The notes under the pieces: model-generated
Told to the model about the DNA's origin: nothing
Databases searched by the model: none
Seen by the model: the letters and a program-made list of their open reading frames with translations, nothing else
Assembly: GCA_027946555.1 (NCBI GenBank)
Contig: JAPEVC010000011.1
Location: 124,001-188,000 of the forward strand
Source: Gnomoniopsis sp. IMI 355080
Lineage: Eukaryota > Ascomycota > Sordariomycetes > Diaporthales > Gnomoniaceae
Direction of reading: 5' to 3'
Length of the DNA: 64,000 nucleotides
Shown here: one piece after another, positions 55,290-64,000 of the stretch
Numbering within the stretch: position 1 is the stretch's first letter
Layout: the number at the start of each line of letters is the position of its first letter
Program-made: the position numbers and the translations under genes

Positions 55290-57952
55290 ATGGACAAAAA
55301 GAAGAAGAATGGCGTCGCAGCCAGACCCGAGGTCAAGGAGCGCCTGCCCGGTGCTGAGACCCCCATCAAGGCCAAGCCAGCGCACATTGCTGCCTCTACC
55401 TCTGCGTCCTCCGCCCGCGACCACAATGGCGACATAGCCAAGGCTAGCGCAACACCACCGACCAGCGGAAAGGATAAGTGCAGCACGCCCAGCAAGACCA
55501 CACATGCGTCCGACGACGCCAATAATAAGCAGGGTCCCCAGAAGAAGAGGCGCAAGGTCACTCACGGTACGGCCCTTACCTGCTCTATCGCTACCCACCC
55601 TGCCCTGTGTCTGACACTCCCGTGTTGCTGTGGTGGACCTTTGGGAGACTCAGCTGTGTTGTGTCAATCCAAGCGCTAATACCGTGTCTCTCGCGTTCCT
55701 ACAGCTTGTGTATATTGCCGTCGATCTGTAAGTCTTGAAAAAAAAAAAGAGATAATCTTCCAAATTGCCCAGTGCCTGGCCATTGGCTGCTGCCCGTGCT
55801 GTGGGCGCAAACCATTGCTCTTTGCTTGGGTGCTGCCGCAGTGCTGATCCAACGCCTCACTCATATGCCGTTATGGTCGAGGGCTTCCATGCACAGGACT
55901 CACCCAGTGCTGTTCGCGAAAAGTGAGAGGAGGGCTGAAAGAACATGGCTAATACGATTCTCTTTCTCCTAAATGTAGCATATGACCTGCGACCTTGTAT
56001 GCAAGACCTTTTTCTTTTCTTTTTCTGTTTTGTTTTTTAAACCCTGGGCATCTTCCTCTCTTACCTTGTCTCCCTTTCCCCCCTTACCGATACCCGTCAA
56101 GGGCTGCTGTGTCATGCTGCGGCTGCACTGCAGGTTCGAGGTTCAGGGCGAACAGACCATTGACCACTGCATGACGCTTTGTTCTGAATAGGAGAGACCT
56201 TGTACGAGGTGTATCAAGCGCAATATCGGCCACCTTTGCCATGACGAACCTCGCGAGAATGAGACCAAGAAGACCACGGAACGAGGGAGCACGGCCGCCG
56301 GCTCCACCATGGACGAATCGGAATCTCAGGCGTCGCAGTCTGACATGCCGCGCAGCTCACTCGACCAGACGAGCGCCGCCGTCGCCGCCTCTGTGGCTTT
56401 GAGGCCACCTTCCTTCGATCCGGCTGCTGTATCAGCAGCAGCATCCGCTGCTGGCCGAACAAGTGGTGGTGGCATCACCGCTGGAACACCTGGAGGATCA
56501 CTCACTCGCGGTAGCTCCTTACAGCAGCTTGTGCGACCGACACAGGTTTCTGGCATACAACCCAACGGCCTTCGCAGCGGCAATATGAATCAATGTAGGT
56601 ACTTGTCCTTGTTCGACTCTTGTCAAAGATTGCGCCTTGCGCCTTTGCTACCCACCTTCATTACAAAGTAGTGCAGTAGTAGCTAAACCTCGCCTTTTTT
56701 GTCACCATCGCATAGTCGCGGGATTCTCGGATGCATGGTTGACTGCCCAGAACCATCTCCAGGATATGCACAATTATCAAAACAACTACCTCATCGCCCC
56801 GGAAGTTAGTAACGAGTTCAACCTACTCAACGAGTTTCTCCACAGCAGCCTACTCGATGACGGCGGTCTTCTGTCAGGCGATCAGAATCAGGTCCTCAAG
56901 AACGAAAACGACATGCTTCCCGGCGGGTTTCTAGGCCAGCAGAACAGCAACCCTCTCCTTCCGCCGAGTGCCCTCTCTGGGGCGGCGGCCGGCTTGCAAC
57001 AACAGCAACAGCCGCAACAACAATCACAAGACTCACAGCCTAGCAACAATGTCGCGGAAGGCGTCTCGATCGTCGGACCCGCTACGTCAAATCCCGAGGA
57101 TAGGAACCGTCGCGCTGCGGCTGAGTTCTACTTGCAGGTAGCAGACCCCTCGGGCAACGACACACCCGAGGCGCGCATGGAGCGTGTGCTCCGGGCCAAG
57201 TACGACGCGGGATTACTCAAACCTTTCAACTACATACTCGGGTACAAGCGTCTACAGGACTATCTGGAGACGCATATTCAGCCCTCCTCCAAACAAAAGA
57301 TTCTGGCGCAGATTAATCGATTCCGGCCCAAGTTCCGGGAGAAGATACAGGGCATGTCGGATCTTCAACTGGTGTTTGTCGAGATGTGGTTCGAGAAGAC
57401 ATTGATGGAATATGATCGCGTGTTTGCGAGTATGGCGGTGCCAGCGTGCTGTTGGCGGAGGACGGGTGAGATTTTCAGAGGGAACAAAGAGATGGCGGAA
57501 TTGATTGGCGTTGCGGTGGAAGATTTGAGGGATGTGAGTATTGCCAGCCTTTTTTTGATCTGCTTACGCATGTGGGTTCTGTCAACTTGGGTTAGATGCT
57601 AACTGCTCGCAGGGAAAAATTGCTTTGCATCAGATCCTCACGGAGACATCGATGGTGCGATACTGGGAAGAGTTTGGTACCATCGCTTTCGATCCGGCGC
57701 ACGATACTCTGCTCACGGCGTGCGAGTTAAAGAGCCATGCTCACGATGACAAGTCGACGGAGATCAAGTGTTGTTTCTCGCTGAAGATTCGTCGTGATGA
57801 GTTCAAAATGTGAGCATCACCCTTTGTCCATTTTGTTCAAATCGAACGTCTTTTGTATGTCATTTGCGACGGCAACGAGACTAATCTGCCCTCACAATTC
57901 TAGACCAAGTTTGATTGTCGGAAACTTTCTACCGCACGACCCATCGCATTGA
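55290..57952 (+). CDS. ERT1: Zn2Cys6 transcription activator of gluconeogenesis, AcuK/Ert1 type
   Basis: Seven exons join in phase: 55290-55566, 55705-55727, 55979-55996, 56192-56594, 56716-57533, 57613-57809 and 57904-57952, giving 594 residues. The zinc cluster is Cys94, Cys97, Cys104, Cys110, Cys113 and Cys122 (ACVYCRRSHMTCDL then ERPCTRCIKRNIGHLCHDE), preceded by the basic QKKRRK. Exons 2 and 3 are only 23 and 18 nt. The middle has FNLLNEFLHSSLLDDGG and a Gln-rich run. The C-terminus has a PAS-like region (MAVPACCWRRTGEIFRGNKE, then EDLRDGKIALHQILTETS). This layout matches the AcuK/Ert1/Rds2 group that activates gluconeogenic genes on acetate or ethanol. The ATG at 55290 is the first in frame. 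Nuclear location is inferred. Confidence 0.93.
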
Positions 57953-58664
57953 CGGAAGGGCGCCGTCATGAACAGGCCCCCCCCCCCCAAAAAAAACATA
58001 GGATGCTAGACAACACCCACGACGAGCAATCACCGTACACTTTAATGCCTTAATCCACCAAGATACCAGTCGGGAGGCAACGTTTTGCACGTTATTGCAT
58101 GGAGTTAGGCTTTGGTTTGGCTGAGGTGATTATCTCGGGTTGACGGACTGGGTGTGCAGCGATTACTATAGGTTATGGGCAGGTGCCATGCCGCAGCGCC
58201 TTCCCCTGGTGGACATGGCTTTGCTGCCTATTCGAGATCCTCACTTTGGGCCACTGGAGGCAGTAAAACAAATACACTTTTGTCTCTTCTACTGTTCAAA
58301 AATTACACAAATGCAACAAATCCCAAACGTCATTCCCACCTCTGGATTGCGGTCTCATTTGATCGCCACTTGATTTCTTGATTGCGACGGGAAGTGCCTG
58401 TAGTCTCTGTCTCAGCTACAGCTCCTCCAGTCTCCTTTCTCAGGCTCCCATCCACATTTTCAAGACTCTTCTCTGCCTAGTCAGTCATCCACTACTGGCT
58501 CCTTGTCACAATACGCGAGATAGATTGGATTTCGGATTTGCACCTGCGCGCTGGAACTTCTGTATCACGACGTCGACAGTCTCAGGCGCGGTGCGACTCG
58601 AATTCACGATCCACTACACGGCACTTGGCAATCGAAGACACCCTTGGAGGGCTGCACGCTCATC
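57953..58664. other. gene-free interval with a C12-A8 tract
   Basis: 3' flank of the regulator and leader of the meiotic gene. C12 (57977-57988) is followed by A8 (57989-57996). No supported gene is seen. Confidence 0.5.
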
Positions 58665-61600
58665 ATGCCAGGGGTCTTGGACGCCGTACATGGCGGCAGT
58701 GACAAGTCGAGGAGGAGGATCCAAACCACAATCTGTGCGATTCTTTCTCCCATGCCCCAGCTTTTTGGCTCAGACCCCAATATATGGAAGCTGACCATAG
58801 CGTCGTTGTGTTCTAGCCTTTGCTTCCGAGCTCTACAAGCGCCTTCCTACCATCAAAGATGACATCGGCGCTGCCGATGCCTTGCTTGCCGAGGTGCAGA
58901 AGCAGGTTCAAGCACTGGAAAGATACTCGAGCAAGCCAAACCATGGCATGCTTGGGAACGAGGACATGGACCAAGAGGGCACAAACCTTTGGAACCTCTG
59001 TACGCGACTAAAGAGGGAGTCGATAGGCTCAGGTTCAAAGTCTTCGGCTACGAAACTAATCGTTGCAAGCCGCGTCCTGGCATACCAGATCCTCCATCTC
59101 TGCCAGTGGTCGTCTAAGGCCTCGGCCAGCATCGCCTGTCACCTTATGAGAATAGCACTCAAGGCTGCTAAGGTGTGCACAGGTGCGCTTCCGTCCAACT
59201 TGTGGATCGTACCTATGAAATATCCCATGCTCACCATGCTTGTGTATTGCAGACGACCACGACGTGCAGACTGCCAGGTTTGTCCTGCAGAGGGCCGCAG
59301 ACTACCACGGCAGGCTGCTGCAGCTGTCTCAAACACCAGGACAGGATGAGGCCGACGAGTGCACACAACTCGAGGCCCAGTGGATTACTATGCGCATCGT
59401 GCTGGTGAGCCTATCCGTCAGCAACTATAGTCTACATTTGCTAATTGACATCAGGCCTGGCAGGACAACCAACTCGAGATCGCCGAGCACACGTATACAA
59501 GGGCTGATGAGCTGTTGAGGAGGGCCAAGCCCACGTCGGTAGAAAAGATTGCCGACGGCCTTTTCCATGTCGGCAAGGGCTTACTCGACAGAAAGGACTA
59601 TCCGATGGCTGACAAATGGCTCCATCGCGCTTGGGATCTGATCAACGGACAGCAGCTGCAGGACATGTCTCGGGATGCCGTCGAGCTCCGCCTAGCTGTG
59701 ATGCAGGCCCTGGTGGCAGCGTTGATGGGCGTACAGACCATGGAGAGCATCGAGAAAGCGACGAACCTTGTTAAATACGTTGAATCAGAAATTGGAAGTC
59801 AACCGTTGGTCTTGCTTCTTAATCTCGAGATTCTCAACAAGTCAGCGGCTGAAGCATTCGATACTGAGGCGTACGCGAACATACTCCGGCGGATGATTCG
59901 CAGCTTTCGACCAGCCGAAAACAACTTCAAGCTTATTATACACCACATACACGTCCTTCATGCCAAGAGCCCTAGCCTTGGATGCTCGGTTCTCGAAGAT
60001 TTCCTCTCACTCTTGGTAAAAAATGGCCAATCTACCTGGATTGACAAGGTTGTCATCATGCGCGTACATATGGCTGTGAGCCGTCGAGATTATGAGGGTA
60101 CTATTGATGAGGCCCGAAAAGCTGTGTCAAGGCTGGAGGAGCCTTTGAGCGCTGATGCGGCATTCGCGGCGCAGACGGTAAGATTGCGGATTGTCCCAGC
60201 TGTCTCGATTTGAAAGTTGTCACTGATTGTAGTTCAGTTGATATGGAAGAAAGTTGACTCAAACTACAGTCAACAACAATTCGAAATGGCAGAGAAATGG
60301 TGTCTGCTTGCTCTCAAACCAGCCTTCGCCGCCTCAGGTCCCGTGAATCGAGCGAAGATGGAAAGGTAAGAGTAGCGTTCGAATATATGGGGTATCGACT
60401 TACCAAATCAGGAAGCTATTACTGTGCGCTCTGGCACTCAACAACTATGACTTGGCAAAGACAACGTATTTCGCGATGGCCCCAGAAACACAACAGGACC
60501 CCATGACACAGTACTTGATGTATAGAGTAACGATACGCAGCGGTGATACGGAGTTGGCTTTGGAATGTCTCGAAAGCATCGCAGCGGCATCTAGCACAAG
60601 CATTGAGTTGCTGTATGCGTGCGTGGCAGACTCGCAGCTTGTTGGTAACAAGTTCCTAGTCGTCGAGACTATGAAGAAGCTCGCTGAAGTACAGGATTAC
60701 GAGCGACCAGGCCAAGTGCACCTGCCCGCTCTCTTTCGCTGCACCATCATGCTCCTTAATGGACTCCTCACCGACAAAGGGGTAGACCCGAGCTCGGTGG
60801 TTGCCGATCTATGTAATTTGTTCGAGGCAGGTGAGTGCTTGGCTGCCAGAATCTGACACTTGCAGTGACACTGACCGCATTGAGTAGTTGTCAAGGCAGT
60901 ACAAAGGGATCCGAAAGACGCTGATGGGAATATGATGTTCCATGTCAAAGAACTGGAGTGGTTTTGCCAGAACGCATACAACCTGGGCCTCAAACACGCT
61001 AGCAACTGGGACCTGAGAAGTCTTGCTCGAATACTTATTGCCTGTTCCACTCTCATCCGCAAATTTCCTGAAGACATTACCGCGGAGGTGGCCAGCGATC
61101 TGTCATTGCGGTCGATCTTTTGCAACTTTCTCATTTCATCAGCGCTTGTGGCGCTGGCCAGGGCTGAAGATAAGCAAGAGCAGCAACTTCAGGACTATCT
61201 TGCCGCCCGTAGCCACATCTCAGAAGCCGACAAAGAGATCCAATTACAGTTGCAGAGCAAGAACGTTGACCACGCCTCAGCCAAAGATCTCCTCGGCAAG
61301 CTTGCCCAGCTCCTGGCTTTCGATTTTGAGGCCGCTGTCGCTTTAAAGAAGTACCCGGACCTGGGAGAGATTGTGCTGAAGGCGGAACAGTGTCAAGATC
61401 TTGAGACGTATAAGACGATGGCAGATTGTGCACTCCGAAGCCAGTTACATCCCGAAGGTATGCGACTCATTGCTCACCTCTTCGACTCGTTGCTGACAAT
61501 GTACAGAACTCTTCAGCGTTCTTCGCAAGATCATCAATCAGATCTCGGACCTTGATGAGTCGGACCCTACGAAACTGGCTAAATACACCCGTTGTCTTTT

Positions 61601-61968
61601 TCAGGTCACGCTCCCGTCTGATGAGGATCTCGGCGGTAGACTTCTGGACGAGGCTTGCAGAATGGCGAAGGATGCTTACAGAGTTAGTATACATTCCCTT
61701 TCCTAAACCCTTTGACTGCATTTTTTAAGCAACGCAATCAAGACTAACACGCATGTAGACCCCAGCAGCTTGGCCAACAGAAGAAATCGAATGGTTCGCC
61801 TCGACAGCATACAACCATTCCATCGACCTCTGGGGCCGCGACAAGGGCGAGGCGTGCAAATGGTGGGCTGAGAAGGCCATTAACTTCGCTCATTATTCTG
61901 ATGATGGCGGGCATTTAGAAGCCTTGCTGCAGGAGAATTACGTCAAATACAAGCTGGACGCACATTGA
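58665..61968 (+). CDS. Spo22/Zip4-like meiosis protein
   Basis: Nine exons join in phase: 58665-58734, 58817-59182, 59253-59404, 59455-60177, 60238-60365, 60412-60830, 60888-61457, 61507-61682 and 61759-61968, giving 937 residues. The protein is almost wholly helical with TPR-like repeats: a start around RIQTTISFASELYKRLP, then EKIADGLFHVGKGLLDRKDY, MADKWLHRAWDLI, FEMAEKWCLLALKPAFA and LALNNYDLAKTTYFAMAP. It closes with EIEWFASTAYNHSIDLWGRD, a segment typical of the family. Zip4/Spo22 proteins scaffold the synaptonemal-complex initiation machinery and promote crossovers in meiosis. The short first exon is my choice because its donor at 58735 gives the right phase; another start 25 nt downstream is out of frame with exon 2. 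Presence of this gene suggests a retained capacity for meiosis. Confidence 0.9.
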
Positions 61969-62555
61969 AGAGTATCCGGTGAAAAGGCGTGGGTTGGGTC
62001 TCTGCCCTATGATTTACCGAGATCCAGTTTGATCGGGGATCGGGGACTCGTCAAATTAGGCAGGCTTGATGCGTCGAACCTGGTGTGCCTGCCGTATTTG
62101 ACCCCGCCATCCAGCGCCTCAAGTTATTAGACAGGGATTTGCAATGAAATAGTATTGCTAATAATCACTGGAGATTTTCTCGGAGTCCACAATGCGTGAA
62201 CGAAACGCGGCGTCTCGCCTGTAGTGGAACAGGCAGAAGGGATGAGAGAGATGGGGTCCATGTACCTGCATACAGAAACCCCTCTTGTTGCATATAGGCA
62301 TTGTACCATATGGTTCCAGGATTGCGTTTGGGAAGAGCCGAGCCGATGCCGGGGAAGCCCCACTAGCTTCAACTACGATTCAGCGACCGATCTCGTTAGC
62401 ACGGGTATCAACCGGCAGCTATGGCTATAACCCCTCGTCTCCACAATCTGATAAACAATTCGAGCTTGTACTCCGTAGGCGTGTACCAGTTCAAATTTAG
62501 TTATTACTCGCCCGCACTCACTCTCTTTTCCTCTTCATCAAGAAAGGGCGATCTC
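61969..62555. other. gene-free interval
   Basis: 3' flank of the meiotic gene and the leader of the aminotransferase. An upstream in-frame ATG at 62421 exists but is followed by unconserved sequence. No other feature is seen. Confidence 0.4.
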
Positions 62556-64000
62556 ATGCGGCCGTTTGCAAGATCTGTTTCCAGTCGTTGCCATCTTGGT
62601 CATAGTGTGTCTAGATTCACAGCAGCTCCCAAGACGGCCTCTGCAGCTACAGCGCATATACGGGGGCTCTTCACGAAGACGGCGGCAATGTCTGGAAGTG
62701 AGAAAATGAAGCCTGCTGCACGAGTTGCTGGCAGCAGGCAGGATGTTTGGTAAGTTTGTCTCTTGATTGGTTTCTTGCTTATGATGAGAGTGACTCGGGG
62801 GCGGTTTAGACTGTGCGGGAGGATGAATCTCCTTTCTGGGGCTCGAAGCAATACGCAACTATGCCTCAAGCATGGACTCTTTTAGAACCTTTCCACTGAG
62901 ACAACGGACCGGCTCAAGATATGGGAATTGGAAATGAACCAATTCTCCTTTCTTTATGTTGGGACGAGACAACAGTTCCGTGAGCCCTGCGCTCCTGAGT
63001 CCGACACACTGCTCCGCTATTGTCCCTGCCGCTCACTCTCATTGACAACCATCCCCAGGTCTATAATCAACGAAGCGGCTATCGCATCTCCGAACCAGCC
63101 AATTGTGAACTTGGGTCAAGGTTTCTTTGGCTACAACCCGCCCAAATTCATTATTGATGCCGCCAAAGATGCGCTTGACAGGGTTGAGTGCAACCAATAC
63201 TCCCTCACAAAGGGCCGACCTCGGTTGAAGAAGGCCATCGCGGATGCGTATACTCCTCATTGGGGTCGCACACTGAACCCCGAGACGGAGATCACGATCA
63301 CCACGGGAGCGAACGAGGGTATGCTGAGTGCTTTCATGGCTTTCATCGAGCCGGGTGATGAGGTGATCATCTTCGAGCCATTCTTCGACCAGTACATATC
63401 CAACATCAAGATGCCTGGTGGCAAGATTGTGTATGTGCCTTTGCACCCGCCCAAGGAGGGCGCCACGACGACATCCTCTGCTGCGGATTGGACTATCGAC
63501 TTTGCTGAGTTGGAGAAGGCTGTCACGCCTCGCACCAAGATGTTGGTTATCAATACACCTCGTACGTAACAATCGTACTCATTGCTCTAATACCTTTCGT
63601 GAAACTCACATAACTTCGATTAGACAACCCTGTTGGTAAGGTCTTCTCCAAGGACGAGCTTCAGAAGATTGCAGATATCTGCCTCAAGCATCAGATCATC
63701 ATCCTGTCGGATGAAGTATATGATAGGCTGTACTATGTTCCATTTACGCGCATAGCCACTCTTTCCCCAGAGGTCGAAAAAATCACCCTTACTGTCGGCT
63801 CGGCGGGCAAGAACTTTTACGCAACTGGCTGGAGGGTGGGTTGGCTCATGGGGCCTTCTGAGCTTATTCAACACGTCTCCGCGGCCCACACACGGATATG
63901 CTACTCGTCTCCTTCACCTCTCCAAGAGGCGTGTGCCGTCGGTTTCGAGCAAGCCGAGAAAGAAGGGTTCTGGGAAGACTGCGTCGCCGACATGCAGGGC
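62556..64000 (+). CDS. BNA3: kynurenine aminotransferase-like PLP enzyme (3' end missing)
   Basis: Exons 62556-62749, 63059-63561 and 63624 to the edge give at least 358 residues; the C-terminus lies outside the window. The class-I/II aminotransferase fold is shown by VNLGQGFFGYNPPKF, then QYSLTKGRPRLKKAIADAYT, TTGANEGMLSAFMAFIEPGD, INTPHNPVGKVFSK and ILSDEVYDRLYY. The PLP-binding Lys295 lies in SAGKNFYATGWRVGW. This pattern matches kynurenine aminotransferase/cysteine-conjugate lyase (yeast Bna3), which makes kynurenic acid. The first 44 residues are basic and Ala/Ser-rich like a mitochondrial presequence. A second in-frame Met45 at 62688 could start a cytosolic form. Intron 1 is long for this window (309 nt). 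Other glutamine or aromatic transaminases of the same subfamily are possible. Confidence 0.88.

Noticed and set aside
62421..62555. Upstream in-frame ATG for the aminotransferase
   Set aside because: It adds 45 residues with no targeting or conserved character, while Met at 62556 directly begins a presequence-like segment.

Overview
The window is nuclear DNA of a filamentous ascomycete (Pezizomycotina), most likely a Sordariomycete. Coding exons are dense and carry short spliceosomal introns, mostly 40-250 nt, with GT...AG ends and CTAAC/CTGAC-like branch points. The gene set fits this group: a HET-domain incompatibility protein, an AcuK/Ert1-type Zn2Cys6 regulator with a PAS-like region, Cce1, a Sog2-type protein, Dal5-type transport and a Spo22/Zip4 meiotic protein. 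Intergenic DNA repeatedly contains TAGGTACCTA-like words, which in my experience are common in Sordariomycete genomes. I cannot name a genus. All exon models were spliced by eye from GT/AG sites and reading-phase agreement; no alignment or search was run.

Layout. 1-2848 (-) is a SOG2-type LRR protein, cut by the left edge. 5241-6749 (+) is a short RecQ-like helicase, convergent with a cytosine-deaminase-like amidohydrolase at 6852-8339 (-). 9026-10641 (-) is glutathione reductase, divergent from the mitochondrial Holliday-junction resolvase CCE1 at 11320-12399 (+). 12895-14860 (+) is an unrecognised four-exon gene. 15427-16470 (+) is a BLOC-1 subunit 1 homologue, convergent with the very-long-chain enoyl-CoA reductase TSC13 at 16752-17833 (-). 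18631-19701 (+) is a zeta-crystallin-type quinone oxidoreductase. 20234-21110 (+) is a broken short-chain dehydrogenase. 22323-24578 (+) is exocyst SEC6. 24983-25693 (+) is an uncharacterised protein. 26439-29866 (+) is the ubiquitin-chain factor UFD2.

The stretch from 30 to 49 kb looks more accessory. It has a HET protein (30344-32547, -), a plant-like phenylalanine ammonia-lyase lacking the usual inserted segment (34016-35851, +), a TBC RabGAP (36338-39787, +), a Dal5-type permease (41289-43143, +), a RING/TRAF-type zinc finger protein (43615-44544, -) and an aldehyde dehydrogenase (45680-47332, -). A cluster of hairpins lies at 48038-48143. The last part is conserved again: xanthine dehydrogenase (49281-53609, +), an ERT1/AcuK-type gluconeogenesis regulator (55290-57952, +), SPO22/ZIP4 (58665-61968, +) and a kynurenine-aminotransferase-like gene running off the right edge (62556-64000, +).

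There is no single pathway cluster; most genes are unlinked housekeeping functions. Some themes recur: redox defence (glutathione reductase, quinone reductase), secretion and membrane traffic (SEC6, BLOC-1, RabGAP), nitrogen and aromatic metabolism (XDH, permease, PAL, aminotransferase), and proteins with paired in-frame start codons that could give mitochondrial and cytosolic forms. The most interesting points are the zinc-cluster of the ERT1-like gene being built from 23-nt and 18-nt microexons, the PAL lacking its shielding segment, the decaying dehydrogenase with a stop at codon 2, and the palindrome cluster near 48.1 kb.
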